DNA of 64,000 nucleotides from Verrucomicrobiota bacterium (GCA_022710935.1 JAKLFY010000016.1:35704-99703), one strand, 5' to 3'. Counted from the first letter of the stretch, positions 53,243-62,347 are shown. The notes: generated by a model from the sequence alone, not told the origin. Made by a program: numbers and translations.

Positions 53243-54691
53243 ATGAACACAACATCGAGTCGACGCGCGTTTCTGCGGCAAACCGCCCTGGCGACAGCGG
53301 TCGTGGGCGTTTCCCCGCGCTTGTGGGGGCAGGTGGCCGGCGCCAGCAGCGACATCCGTGTGGCGGTGGTTGGATTCGGGGGGCGCGGGGGTTCGCACAT
53401 CAGCGCGTTCAGCAAGATGCCCGGAGTCCGTTTGGTGGCGCTGTGCGACTGCGACGAGAAGATCCTCGGGGCCGGGGTCAAGAAGTGTGCGGATCAGGGC
53501 AAGCCGGTGAAGGGGTATCGGGATTACCGCCAGGTTTTGGAGGCCAAGGATGTGGACGTGATTGCGAGCGCGACCCCGAACCACTGGCACTCGCTCAACG
53601 TGGTCTGGGCCTGCCAGGCGGGGAAAGACGTGTACATCGAGAAACCGATCTCGCACAACGTGTGGGAGGGGCGCCAGGCGGTCGAGGCGGCGCGCAAGTA
53701 CCGGCGGATTGTGCAGAGCGGCACTCAGAGCCGGTCCTCCCGCACCGGCATTGCGGCGGCTGTCGAGTGGGTTCGGGCTGGCAACCTGGGGAAGATCAAG
53801 GTCTCTCGCGCTCTCTGTTACAAGCGCCGCGCGAGCATCGGCAAGGTGGACGGTCCGCAGCCGATTCCCTCCGAAATCGACTACGACCTCTGGTGCGGGC
53901 CCGCGGAGAAGCTTCCGCTGATGCGCAAGCGTCTGCATTACGATTGGCACTGGGTCTGGAACACAGGCAACGGCGACCTTGGAAACCAGGGCATCCACGA
54001 AATGGATGTGGCCCGGTGGTTTCTGGGCGTCATGGAGCTGTCGCCGCGGGTGTTGAGCGTGGGTGGGCGGTTGGGTTATGTGGATGACGGCGAGACCCCC
54101 AACACCATGGCCATTCTGCACGATTACCCGGGCGCGCCGTTGATCTTCGAGGTGCGCGGATTGCCCAGCGGCAAGGATTCGCAGTCGATGGACAAGTACA
54201 AGGGCGCCGGGATCGGGATTGTGATCGAGTGCGAGGGGGGCCAGGTCACCGTGCCGAGCTACAGTTCGGCGACGGCGTACGACAAGGAGGGCCGGACGAT
54301 CCAGAAATGGAGCGGAGAAGAGGATCACTACGCCAACTTCATCAAGGCCGTTCGAAGCCGCAGGACTGAGGATTTGAATGCGGATATCCTCGAGGGGCAT
54401 CTGTCGAGCGCGCTCTGTCACACGGGCAACATCTCGTATCGGCTGGGCGCCAAACAGGATCCTGGCGCGATCAAGGACGCGATCCGGGCGGACTCGGGAC
54501 TGGCGGAGGCCTGCGATCGGATGGCCGAGCATTTGGGGCTCAACGGGGTGGATCTGAGCGCCGAGCGCGCGACGCTCGGCGTGCCGCTGCGGATGGATCC
54601 GAAGACCGAGCGGTTTGTCGGGAACGACGCGGCCAACGCGCTTGTGACACGCGCCTATCGGGCGCCGTTTGTGGTGCCCGAGAAGGTCTAG
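53243..54691 (+). CDS. Tat-exported Gfo/Idh/MocA family oxidoreductase
   Basis: A 482-residue NAD(P)-dependent dehydrogenase-like protein exported by the Tat system (SSRRAFLRQTALATAVVGVS). The Rossmann fold starts IRVAVVGFGGRGGSHISAF (GxGGRG). Catalytic-region motifs are CQAGKDVYIEKPISHNVWEG (EKP) and the downstream HWVWNTGNGDLGNQGIHEMD-type segment (WHWVWNTGNGDLGNQGIHEM) typical of the exported subgroup common in Planctomycetes and Verrucomicrobia. Such proteins act on sugars or polyols, some with tightly bound NADP. ATG 53243 is chosen because AAAGG lies 6-7 nt upstream; ATG 53228 and TTG 53201 are in frame. Confidence 0.92.
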   Translation: MNTTSSRRAFLRQTALATAVVGVSPRLWGQVAGASSDIRVAVVGFGGRGGSHISAFSKMPGVRLVALCDCDEKILGAGVKKCADQGKPVKGYRDYRQVLEAKDVDVIASATPNHWHSLNVVWACQAGKDVYIEKPISHNVWEGRQAVEAARKYRRIVQSGTQSRSSRTGIAAAVEWVRAGNLGKIKVSRALCYKRRASIGKVDGPQPIPSEIDYDLWCGPAEKLPLMRKRLHYDWHWVWNTGNGDLGNQGIHEMDVARWFLGVMELSPRVLSVGGRLGYVDDGETPNTMAILHDYPGAPLIFEVRGLPSGKDSQSMDKYKGAGIGIVIECEGGQVTVPSYSSATAYDKEGRTIQKWSGEEDHYANFIKAVRSRRTEDLNADILEGHLSSALCHTGNISYRLGAKQDPGAIKDAIRADSGLAEACDRMAEHLGLNGVDLSAERATLGVPLRMDPKTERFVGNDAANALVTRAYRAPFVVPEKV

Positions 54692-54801
54692 CGACCCATC
54701 CTTTGGGAGACTAGCATGCCACCAGATTGATGCAATTTCGACGGGGGCCAGGCCGTGGCTCGACCTGGCTTTCCGGAGGACTTCCCCGTGGCAAGGGAAG
54801 C

Positions 54802-54848
54802 AGGCTTTGGTGTCTGAATCCGTGTGCGGCGCCAAAGCCTTTTTCTTT
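54802..54848 (+). terminator. Rho-independent terminator after the Gfo/Idh gene
   Basis: AGGCTTTGG (54802-54810) pairs perfectly with CCAAAGCCT (54832-54840), extendable by a wobble and one more pair, and is followed directly by TTTTCTTT. It lies 110 nt after the stop and before the zinc-ribbon gene. Confidence 0.65.
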
Positions 54849-54925
54849 GCCTCTTCTTTTTTTGCTCGCCCCGCACCGCGCCGGGTCCTACTGTGGCCGC
54901 AATTCAGCCCAAGAGTGATGTTATT

Positions 54926-55396
54926 ATGGACCTGACATTTCATTGTCCGCACTGCAAGCAGGAGCTGGCGGTGGACGCCTCTGCGGCGGGGCAGACGATT
55001 CAATGCCCGACGTGCAATGCGGAGATTGCGGTTCCGCATGCCGATATCACCAACATCCATGCCAACCCGATCGCATCGTCGGCGGCGGCCAAGATCGAGC
55101 GGCATTTCTCGGTTCCGGTGCGCGACGCTCCGGCGGAGATCCTGATCACCAAGACGAAGGAAGCGGAGGAGACGGTCGTGACGGAGGGGCCGAAGAAGAT
55201 GAAGCTGCGGGTCATTCGGCACACCGACTGCATTGAGCTTGGCCGCGACCGGTACGAGGAGATGGTGGGCAGTTTCCTCAACCGCGTCGGCGAGGAGAAC
55301 ATCATCAGCATCACGCCGGTCAACTACACGCACATCGACATCGCGACGCAGAAGATTCTCACCGATTATGCCGTCCAGGTGATCTACCGCGGGTGA
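54926..55396 (+). CDS. Zinc-ribbon protein of unknown function
   Basis: A 156-residue soluble protein. The N-terminus is a zinc ribbon: CPHC at residues 7-10 and CPTC about 20 residues later (FHCPHCKQELAVDASAAGQT, IQCPTCNAEI), a common module in Verrucomicrobia and Planctomycetes. The remaining 120 residues are mixed alpha/beta (MKLRVIRHTDCIELGRDRYE, MVGSFLNRVGEENIISITPV, TDYAVQVIYRG), the last part resembling small sporulation- or stress-type domains that I cannot name. It follows the terminator and precedes dapF by 55 nt. Function unknown. Confidence 0.8.
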   Translation: MDLTFHCPHCKQELAVDASAAGQTIQCPTCNAEIAVPHADITNIHANPIASSAAAKIERHFSVPVRDAPAEILITKTKEAEETVVTEGPKKMKLRVIRHTDCIELGRDRYEEMVGSFLNRVGEENIISITPVNYTHIDIATQKILTDYAVQVIYRG

Positions 55397-55412
55397 TTTC
55401 GCATGATCGCTC

Positions 55413-55441
55413 TTGGCACCTAGGGCGCATTTGACTAGCTT
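55413..55441 (+). promoter_or_regulatory. Promoter of dapF
   Basis: TTGGCA (55413-55418) and TAGCTT (55436-55441), spacer 17 nt. The -10 is 10 nt before the ATG at 55452, so the leader would be about 4 nt. Confidence 0.5.
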
Positions 55442-55451
55442 CCCGCGCGTC

Positions 55452-56258
55452 ATGTTGGCATTCACGAAAATGAATGGCGCGGGGAATGACTTCGTTGTCG
55501 TGGACAACCGGGACGGCACGGTGCGTCTGACGCGCGAGCAGGTCGTCCGGATCTGCGATCGGCGGCGGGGGGTGGGCGCAGACGGTCTCCTGATGCTGGC
55601 GCGGTCCGTCTCGGGCCGAGCTCCGTGGGCGTGGGAGTTTTACAATTGCGACGGAAGTCCCGCGGACATGTGCGGCAACGGCGCGCGCTGCTTTGCCAGG
55701 TTTGTGCAACGCCTGACCGCGGCGGATGGCGACGTGATGTTCGAGACGGGGGCGGGGGTGATCACCGCGCGCTTCGAGGGGGCCGACGTGACCGTGAACC
55801 TGACCGTCCCGCGGGAGATGCGCCTCAACGAGAGCGTGGCCCTGGAGACTGGAGCGCAGATCGTGCATTCGGTGAACACTGGCGTTCCGCACGCGGTGGT
55901 GCTGGTGCCTGATGCCGAGTCCGCAATGGTCCAATCGTTGGGTGCGGCCATCCGCTACCATCCCCACTTCGCCCCGCGCGGCACCAACGTCAACTTCGTC
56001 CAGATTCTCGAGCCGGGGTCGATTCGCGTACGCACGTACGAGCGGGGGGTCGAGGGGGAGACTCTGGCCTGCGGCACCGGGGTGACGGCGGCGGCGCTGG
56101 TGTGCGCGCGATTGCGGAGTTTCGCACCTCCGGTCAGGGTGTTGGTTCAGGGAGGGGACACCTTGCGGGTGAGTTTCGAGGACGCGGGGGGAGGTTTTCG
56201 AGATGTGCGGTTGAGCGGCCCGGCCGATTTTGTATTCGATGGGCGTCTCTGCGATTAG
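55452..56258 (+). CDS. dapF: Diaminopimelate epimerase
   Basis: Cofactor-independent racemase converting LL- to meso-diaminopimelate for lysine and peptidoglycan synthesis; 268 residues. It has the N-terminal KMNGAGNDFVVVDNRD motif and both catalytic cysteines: Cys74 in GSPADMCGNGARCF and Cys207 in GETLACGTGVTAAALV. NVNFVQILEPGSIRVRTYER is also conserved. The gene implies a meso-DAP cell wall or at least DAP-route lysine synthesis, relevant because some PVC relatives were long thought to lack peptidoglycan. Confidence 0.96.
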   Translation: MLAFTKMNGAGNDFVVVDNRDGTVRLTREQVVRICDRRRGVGADGLLMLARSVSGRAPWAWEFYNCDGSPADMCGNGARCFARFVQRLTAADGDVMFETGAGVITARFEGADVTVNLTVPREMRLNESVALETGAQIVHSVNTGVPHAVVLVPDAESAMVQSLGAAIRYHPHFAPRGTNVNFVQILEPGSIRVRTYERGVEGETLACGTGVTAAALVCARLRSFAPPVRVLVQGGDTLRVSFEDAGGGFRDVRLSGPADFVFDGRLCD

Positions 56259-56336
56259 AACTGTGCTTTTCGAATCTGGTCATTACGTGATGACACGTCC
56301 GGGTGATTGAACGGGGGAGAGCAGCAGAGCCAGCGC

Positions 56337-58079
56337 ATGAACTTATTCCGACGCAAAGAAGTGGCCGACCTTCAGCGGGAGGCGGCGAGCGATGTGAGGC
56401 TGCATCGGGCACTCGGGCCGATGAACCTGACGATGCTCGGGATCGGGGCGATTGTCGGCACGGGGATATTCGTGTTGACCGGCACCGTGGCGGCGCAGAA
56501 CGCGGGGCCCGCGGTCGTGCTTTCGTTCGTGCTGGCGGGTTTGGCCTCAGTCTTCGCGGCTTTGTGTTACAGCGAGTTCGCATCGCTGGTGCCGATGGCA
56601 GGCAGCGCCTACACCTACGGGTACGCGACCTTGGGCGAGTTTTTTGCCTGGATCATCGGTTGGGATTTGATCCTGGAATATGCTGTTGGCGCGGTGACCG
56701 TGGCGGTGGGGTGGTCGGGGTACCTGGTATCGTTTCTCAAGAGCGTGGTCGAGTTGCTCGAGCGCTTCGGCGCGTCCAACCTGGCGGCGACGCTCACCCA
56801 GGCGGGGGTGGCCCTCGCGCCGTTCTCGGCCGCCCACGGCGTCGATGTGGCGTTGCCCGACGGAACGACGGTGACCGCTCTGTTCAATCTTCCGGCGGTG
56901 ATCATCGTGGCGATCGTCACATTCCTGCTGGTGGTGGGAATCAAGGAGTCCGCTCGGTTCAACAACGTGATTGTCATTGTGAAGCTGGCGGTTGTCCTGC
57001 TTTTCATCGTCGGGGCGGCCAAGGCGATTCAGACCGCCAATTGGCATCCGTTCATTCCGCCCAACACGGGCCAGGCCGGCCATTTCGGGATCTCGGGTGT
57101 GCTGATGGGAGCCGGGGTGGTATTCTTCGCGTACATCGGTTTCGACGCGGTGAGCACCGCGGCCCAGGAGGCGAAGAACCCGCAGCGGGACATGCCCATC
57201 GGGATCATCGGGTCGCTGCTGATCTGCACGTTGCTCTACATTGTGGTTTCCGCGGTGGCGACGGGCGTTGTGCCCTATGCGGAGTTGGACGTGCCGGATC
57301 CGATTGCGAAGGCGGCCGATCGGGCCCAGTTGGGTTGGATGGCGGTGCTGATCAAGGTGGGAGCGCTGGCGGGCCTCTCATCGGTGATTCTGGTGATGCT
57401 TTACGGCCAATCCCGCGTCTTCTTCGCGATGTCCCGGGACGGTTTGCTTCCGCCGTTTGTCAACCTTGTCCACCCTCGGTACCAGACGCCCTGGCTGACA
57501 TCGATCGTGACGGGAATCGGCGTCGCGTTCTTTGCCGCGTTGTTTTCGGTGCGCGAGGCCGGCAGCCTCTGCTCGATCGGAACGCTCCTGGCCTTTGTGA
57601 TTGTGTCGGTGGGGATCATGATTCTTCGGGTGCGGCATCCCGAGCTGCGGCCGCGGTTTCGCACCCCCTGGGTCTGGGTGGTGGCCCCGTGCGGCGCCAT
57701 ATCGGCGCTGGTTCTGATGTTTTCGCTGCCGTGGCCGACGTGGGAGCGGTTGATCGTCTGGTTCGCCATCGGAATGGTGGTGTTTTTCGCCTACGGCGTT
57801 TACCACTCGAAGCTGGGATCAGGGGGCATCCCGGGCGAGACCTCCTGGTCGCGCGCGCTCAAGGTGGTCGGCTTGTCCTGGATGATCCTGGGGTCGCTGG
57901 TCGCGATTATCTGGATTGCGCGGTATCGGGAGGCCTGCGCGGCCGTCCTGCCCGGGGCAAGCGGGTGGCTGGTCGGCATCCTCGGGATGGCGGTGGCGGT
58001 GAGCATCGGCATTGTCTTGAACCTCCTGGCCCAGGTTTCGGACCACGTGCGCGCCCGGCGCGAGCGTCCGGTTGAATAG
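56337..58079 (+). CDS. APC-family amino acid permease (cationic amino acid transporter-like)
   Basis: Inner-membrane permease of 580 residues with about 12-14 helices. The first helix has the family motif MLGIGAIVGTGIFVLTGTVA, which binds the amino-acid backbone, followed by SFVLAGLASVFAALCYSEFA and the conserved AYTYGYATLGEFFAWIIGWD. C-terminal helices (PELRPRFRTPWVWVVAPCGA) match the YfnA/CAT subgroup, which carries basic or small neutral amino acids. ATG 56337 is chosen; a TTG at 56307 would add ten residues. Substrate not determinable. Confidence 0.93.
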   Translation: MNLFRRKEVADLQREAASDVRLHRALGPMNLTMLGIGAIVGTGIFVLTGTVAAQNAGPAVVLSFVLAGLASVFAALCYSEFASLVPMAGSAYTYGYATLGEFFAWIIGWDLILEYAVGAVTVAVGWSGYLVSFLKSVVELLERFGASNLAATLTQAGVALAPFSAAHGVDVALPDGTTVTALFNLPAVIIVAIVTFLLVVGIKESARFNNVIVIVKLAVVLLFIVGAAKAIQTANWHPFIPPNTGQAGHFGISGVLMGAGVVFFAYIGFDAVSTAAQEAKNPQRDMPIGIIGSLLICTLLYIVVSAVATGVVPYAELDVPDPIAKAADRAQLGWMAVLIKVGALAGLSSVILVMLYGQSRVFFAMSRDGLLPPFVNLVHPRYQTPWLTSIVTGIGVAFFAALFSVREAGSLCSIGTLLAFVIVSVGIMILRVRHPELRPRFRTPWVWVVAPCGAISALVLMFSLPWPTWERLIVWFAIGMVVFFAYGVYHSKLGSGGIPGETSWSRALKVVGLSWMILGSLVAIIWIARYREACAAVLPGASGWLVGILGMAVAVSIGIVLNLLAQVSDHVRARRERPVE

Positions 58080-58165
58080 CGCCAAGCGCGTTCCTGCGTT
58101 GGGACCGCCGCAAGGAACACGCACGGTGAGCAAACTGCCAGGCAACCCGCTAGTTTCATCGAGTT

Positions 58166-59977
58166 GTGACCACCGCGACGCCGGAGACTCCAGGATGTGG
58201 GCCAATGCGGGCTGGGAGAGCCAGACCCGCACACGGTCCGGGCGGAGCCGTGCCGGGGCGCCCCCAGGGGCATCGCTTCCAAGGAGTCTTGCGTCGGTTG
58301 GCTGGGCAGGGGGTGTTTGCGGGGGTCTTGGCGTTGGCGTGCCTGGCTTCCGTGCTGCCGAATGAGGAGGTTATGGGTGTGGCGCGGCTGCCCACTTCGC
58401 GGATTCCAGCCGAGCCGGACGATCTCTTTGAAGACATTGGTCCCAGCGCCGGGATTCGGTTCGTCCATCAGTTTTGTCACCGCAAGATCGCGAGTATTCT
58501 CCTCTCGAACGGGTCGGGCGGTGCGGTTCTCGATTACGACCGAGACGGCTGGATGGACTTGTATCTGGTGAACTGGGGACCCCTCGAAGGGGTGACGGCG
58601 AAGGAATTCGGGACGCGCCGTGAGCCGAATCGCCTCTATCGGAATCGCGGGGACGGGACATTCGAGGATGCCACCGAGCGGGCGGGTCTGGCGGGCCGTG
58701 GTTTTTCGAGCGCGGTCGCGGCTGGCGATTACGACAACGACGGCCACACCGACCTGTACGTCGTGAATGTCGGGCCCAACGCGCTCTATCGGAATCGCGG
58801 GGACGGGACATTCGAGGATGTGACAGCCCGGGCGGGGGTTGCGGACGCTGGCACTGGGATTTCGGCGGTGTTTTTGGATGCCGATCGGGACGGACGGTTG
58901 GATCTGTTTGTGGCCAACTACCTGACGTTCGATCCAAGCACCGTCTCCGAGCAGAACCCGGGGGCCTACCCGGGGCCCCTGGCGTATCCGGGCGAGGCCA
59001 ACGTTCTGTACCGGAATCGGGGTGACGGCACCTTCGAAGACGTGACCCGTGCGTCCGGCCTGCACGCGCCCGGACACAGGGCGATGTCGGTGTCGGCATT
59101 CGATTGCGACAGGGACGGCGACACGGATCTGTACGTGAGCAACGACGACACTCCCAATGCGCTCTGGCTCAATGACGGCGCGGGCCGCTTCCGGGACGCC
59201 GCAATCGAGTCGGGTGTGGCGTTCAACGCCATCGGGGAGGCCCCGGGCTCGATGAACGCCGCGTTCGGAGATGCGAATGGGGATGGACTGATGGACATGT
59301 ACGTCACCCGGCTCGGGTACGGATCGCTCTACATGCGCAATGCCCTGGACCGATACGACGACCGGATGTGGGCCTCCGGCCTGGGCCGGTTGACGCAAAA
59401 GTACGTCGGCTGGGGCGGCATCTTCCTCGATTTCGACAACGACACCGACGCGGACCTTTTCATCGCGAATGGCGACGCTTTCACCCTCGAGGGGACGCAC
59501 ACGCTGCTGCTCGAGAACGACGGCGCAGGACGGTTCTCCGACGCTTCGATCCGCGGGGGCGCGTTCTTCCGGAAGGCGATCAACGGACGCGGGGCGGCGG
59601 TTGCGGATTTCGACAACGACGGGCGCCTGGACGTGGTGCTGACGGCGCTGGCGGACCGGGTCTTTGTCCTCCGCAACCGTGGATCGAGCGGGAATCACTG
59701 GCTGAAGCTCTCGTTCGAAGGGACCCGGAGCAGCCGGGACGGATTTGGCGCCCTGGTGACGGTGAGCGCCGGGGATCGGACCTGGCATGGGGAGGCGCTC
59801 TGTCCCGTCGGTTTTCTGATGCAGGGGGACAAGCGGGTGCACTTCGGTCTTGGCGGCGTGACGCGGGTGGACCGGGTCAGCGTGCGATGGCCGAGCGGGC
59901 GGCGACAGGAACTGACGGATGTGGCGGTGGACCGCGTCGTGCATCTTCGAGAGCCCTTCGAGGGATCGAGCGAGTGA
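58166..59977 (+). CDS. CRTAC1-like FG-GAP/VCBS repeat protein with ASPIC/UnbV domain
   Basis: Exported protein of about 603 residues. After a hydrophobic stretch (GVFAGVLALACLASVLP, about 49-65) come FG-GAP/VCBS repeats with calcium-binding loops such as DYDRDGWMDLYLVN, DYDNDGHTDLYVVN, DADRDGRLDLFVAN and DCDRDGDTDLYVSN, forming a predicted propeller. The C-terminal ASPIC/UnbV domain runs HWLKLSFEGTRSSRDGFGAL to VSVRWPSGRRQEL. GTG 58166 is used; ATG 58205 is an alternative. Two blade-encoding segments share an exact 37-bp DNA repeat. Ligand or function unknown; a haem-protein gene follows 28 nt downstream. Confidence 0.9.
   Translation: MTTATPETPGCGPMRAGRARPAHGPGGAVPGRPQGHRFQGVLRRLAGQGVFAGVLALACLASVLPNEEVMGVARLPTSRIPAEPDDLFEDIGPSAGIRFVHQFCHRKIASILLSNGSGGAVLDYDRDGWMDLYLVNWGPLEGVTAKEFGTRREPNRLYRNRGDGTFEDATERAGLAGRGFSSAVAAGDYDNDGHTDLYVVNVGPNALYRNRGDGTFEDVTARAGVADAGTGISAVFLDADRDGRLDLFVANYLTFDPSTVSEQNPGAYPGPLAYPGEANVLYRNRGDGTFEDVTRASGLHAPGHRAMSVSAFDCDRDGDTDLYVSNDDTPNALWLNDGAGRFRDAAIESGVAFNAIGEAPGSMNAAFGDANGDGLMDMYVTRLGYGSLYMRNALDRYDDRMWASGLGRLTQKYVGWGGIFLDFDNDTDADLFIANGDAFTLEGTHTLLLENDGAGRFSDASIRGGAFFRKAINGRGAAVADFDNDGRLDVVLTALADRVFVLRNRGSSGNHWLKLSFEGTRSSRDGFGALVTVSAGDRTWHGEALCPVGFLMQGDKRVHFGLGGVTRVDRVSVRWPSGRRQELTDVAVDRVVHLREPFEGSSE
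58634..58820 (+). repeat. Exact 37-bp direct repeat inside the FG-GAP gene
   Basis: The sequence from CTCTATCGGAATCGCG to TTCGAGGATG occurs identically at 58634-58670 and 58784-58820, 150 bp (50 codons) apart, encoding LYRNRGDGTFED twice. A third, diverged copy begins near 59005. Confidence 0.85.
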
Positions 59978-60005
59978 ACGCGCGTTTGTTGTGTTTGGAG
60001 GGTCC

Positions 60006-60599
60006 ATGAAGATCATGCGCAAGAGGCTTGCGGTCGGGGCGGTCGCGGCGGTCGGGGTGGCCCTGGCGGCGATTTGTCAGACCACCCAGAAGACGCACAA
60101 GATCACCACGATCAGCACGCGGAAGATGGCCGATTCGCTCCATGCGGTGATCGCGGCGGATCGTGAGGCCTACGCGCGGCTGGTCGTGCAGCGGCTTGCG
60201 TTCGACACGACGCGCCTTGATGTCTCGGAGCAGTGGAAGGAGCGGGATTGTCTGCCGACGCACGCCCAGGTGTTGCGCGAGGCGGGGACGAGCATCCAGA
60301 AACGCGGGGCGGAGTTTTCGTACGCGCTGCGTTCGCTCTGGCCCATCAACCCGAGTCACGGTCCGCAGACCGAGGCGGAACAGACCGGGCTCGAGTTCGT
60401 TGCCCGCAACCCGGGGCAGCGCTACGCGACCGAGGAAACGCTTGGAGGCCGCAGTTACTTCACCGCGGTCTACGCCGACGTGGCGAACCTGTCGTCATGT
60501 GTCGAGTGCCACAATCGGCATCCGCGGAGCCCCCGACGGGATTTCAGAGTGGGGGAAGTGATGGGCGCGATCGTGGTGCGCGTGCCGCTCGAGTTCTAG
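60006..60599 (+). CDS. Tll0287-like (DUF3365) c-type haem protein
   Basis: Predicted periplasmic haem protein of 197 residues. An N-terminal hydrophobic helix (LAVGAVAAVGVALAAICQ) is a signal or anchor. The body matches the Tll0287/DUF3365 sensor-like fold (FSYALRSLWPINPSHGPQTE, GLEFVARNPGQRYATEETLG, GRSYFTAVYADVANLSSCVE). It ends in one CxxCH haem site, C165-V-E-C168-H169, followed by NRHPRSPRRDF, the usual sequence around this haem. A GGAGGG Shine-Dalgarno sequence lies 3 nt before the ATG. The TAG stop is inside a palindromic repeat. It follows the CRTAC1-like gene by 28 nt, so co-expression is likely. Confidence 0.9.
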   Translation: MKIMRKRLAVGAVAAVGVALAAICQTTQKTHKITTISTRKMADSLHAVIAADREAYARLVVQRLAFDTTRLDVSEQWKERDCLPTHAQVLREAGTSIQKRGAEFSYALRSLWPINPSHGPQTEAEQTGLEFVARNPGQRYATEETLGGRSYFTAVYADVANLSSCVECHNRHPRSPRRDFRVGEVMGAIVVRVPLEF

Positions 60600-60640
60600 C
60601 CCGGACATTTACAGGCTGCGCGTGATCTGATGTCCGGGCT
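60596..60640. repeat. Palindrome containing the stop of the haem-protein gene
   Basis: AGCCCGGACAT (60598-60608) pairs with ATGTCCGGGCT (60630-60640). The preceding CTAG supplies the TAG stop (60597-60599). It could form a terminator-like hairpin, but no T-run follows. Confidence 0.7.
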
Positions 60641-60642
60641 GT

Positions 60643-60756
60643 GGCAAAACCGCGCCCGGAAAGGAAACCAAGAGTCTCCTGGCGGTTCTGAAGGCGTTCT
60701 ACCATTGGAACAGTGTGTTGCATTTCTCGATCTCTCGAACCCGGCGCGGTTTTGCT
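60643..60756. mobile_element. MITE-like element, copy 2
   Basis: Inverted ends GGCAAAACCGCGCC (60643-60656) and GGCGCGGTTTTGC plus one mismatch (60743-60756) around a gene-less core. It is an inverted relative of 52959-53083 and abuts palindromic repeats on both sides. Confidence 0.7.
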
Positions 60757-60758
60757 TT

Positions 60759-60832
60759 CTAGCCCGCAGCGGTCCGCATGTTGGAGTTCTCAGCTTCGCC
60801 GTGGTCACAAATCCATGAAACATGCGGGCTAG
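60759..60832. repeat. CTAGCCCGCA-type palindrome at the efflux-gene 3' end
   Basis: CTAGCCCGCA (60759-60768) pairs with TGCGGGCTAG (60823-60832). The right arm contains the TAG stop (60829-60831) of the minus-strand outer-membrane gene. Core shared with 40978-41051. Confidence 0.75.
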
Positions 60833-62346
60833 CGGGCTGCCGGTTCGGGCTGCCAGCCGCCGCCGAGGACGGCGTAGAGCCTGACCTCATTGGCGAGCCT
60901 GGCCAGGCGGAGGAAGACCAGGGCCTGTTGGGAGGCAAAGAGAGAGCGTTGGGCGTCGAGAACGCCGAGGTAGCTGTCAATCCCCTTTTCGTAACGCGAG
61001 TTGGCCAGGCGATAGGTCTGGGCCTGGGCCTGGACCAGGGACTCCTGGGCCGCGACTTCAAGGTCCATTGTGCCCTGCACCGAGAGCGCGTCGGCCACGT
61101 CGCGAAAAGCAGCCTGAATCGCTTGTTCGTACTGGGTGAGGGCCATTTGCCTTTGCACCTTGCTGGCCTTGAGCGCGGACCAGGTGCGCGCGTCGAAGAT
61201 GGGCATCACGATTTGCGGCGCGTAGCTCCAGGCGCCGGAGCCGGACTTGAAAAGGCCGGAGAGTTCGCTGCTGGCCGTGCCGATCGCGGCGGTCAGCGAG
61301 ATGCGGGGGAAGAAGGTGGCCCGGGCGGCGCCGATGTCGGCGTACGCGGCGCGGAGCATGTCCTCGGCCTGGACGACATCGGGCCGTCGGAGGAGCACGT
61401 CCGAGGGCGTGCCGGGTGCGAGTCGCCGCGGGGGTGTGATCTGGGAGAGTCCGGTTGGCAGAAGGTCGTCCGGCACGGGTGCGCCGATCATGAGGTTCAG
61501 CGCATTCAGGTCCTGGGCTGCCTGTTGCGTATAGATGGCTACGTCGCGTCGGGCGACCTCCAGGGGGATTTGCGCGCGGTAGAGGTCCAGCTCGGGGATC
61601 AGTCCCAGATCATGGCGCCGTTTAACCAGGTCGTAGGCGTTCTGCTGGGCGGTGAGGGTGGTTTGGGACAGTTCGAGATTCTCCCGGTCGGCTGCGAGCG
61701 CGAGATAGGTGTTGGCCACCGAGGAGACGAGCAGGATCTGGGCGCCGCGGCGGGCCTGTTCGGTCGCCATGAATTCGAGCAACGCGCGCTCCTTGAAGCT
61801 GCGGATGCGCCCGAAGAAATCGATCTCCCAGGAGGCGAGTCCGAGATTGACATCGTAACGTTCGCTGGTGTACCGGCGGCCGGAGGGCGAGAGGTCGGAC
61901 GGCAAGCGCGCCCTGCTGCCGCTGCCGGCGGCATTGAGCACGGGATAGAGTTCGGCGCGCTGGATGCCGTACATGGCGCGTGCCCGCTCGACATTCAAGG
62001 TGGCCAGCCGCAAGTCGCGGTTGTTGGCAAGGGCCGCGGCGATGACCTGTTGGAGTTTCTGGTCCTGGAAGAACTCTCGCCACGCCAGATCCCGGGCTTC
62101 AGGGGCGGCGGTCGCTGTCGCGGTATCCTTGTAGGCCGCGCCCTGGGGCCACTCGGTTGGGATTGGGGCGGGCGGGCGGGCGTACTTGGGCGCCAACGTG
62201 CAGCCGGCCAGGGCGATCAGAAGGCCCGGCGATGCGCGCCTGAGGGCGATCAACACTCTGTGAGACATGCGGGCTGGCACGAATCGTTCGAAAGCGCTGC
62301 GGGGGACCCTAGCCAGTCGAGCTGGAATGAGTGCATTCAGGTTCAT
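60829..62346 (-). CDS. RND efflux outer-membrane lipoprotein (OprM/NodT family)
   Basis: Outer-membrane factor of a tripartite multidrug pump, up to 505 residues. A lipobox ends at LLIALAGCTLAPKYARP. Two OEP repeats follow (LQQVIAAALANNRDLRLATL, NVERARAMYGIQRAELYPVL, WEIDFFGRIRSFKERALLEF, TLTAQQNAYDLVKRRHDLGL) with the NodT-type LLRRPDVVQAEDMLRAAYAD and SRYEKGIDSYLGVLDAQRSL. ATG 62346 starts 1 nt after the pump stop (62348-62350), showing tight coupling, but ATG 62268 (MSHRVL) would give a normal-length signal peptide. Its stop is inside a palindromic repeat. Confidence 0.93.
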   Translation of the reverse strand: MNLNALIPARLARVPRSAFERFVPARMSHRVLIALRRASPGLLIALAGCTLAPKYARPPAPIPTEWPQGAAYKDTATATAAPEARDLAWREFFQDQKLQQVIAAALANNRDLRLATLNVERARAMYGIQRAELYPVLNAAGSGSRARLPSDLSPSGRRYTSERYDVNLGLASWEIDFFGRIRSFKERALLEFMATEQARRGAQILLVSSVANTYLALAADRENLELSQTTLTAQQNAYDLVKRRHDLGLIPELDLYRAQIPLEVARRDVAIYTQQAAQDLNALNLMIGAPVPDDLLPTGLSQITPPRRLAPGTPSDVLLRRPDVVQAEDMLRAAYADIGAARATFFPRISLTAAIGTASSELSGLFKSGSGAWSYAPQIVMPIFDARTWSALKASKVQRQMALTQYEQAIQAAFRDVADALSVQGTMDLEVAAQESLVQAQAQTYRLANSRYEKGIDSYLGVLDAQRSLFASQQALVFLRLARLANEVRLYAVLGGGWQPEPAAR

Positions 62347-62347
62347 G

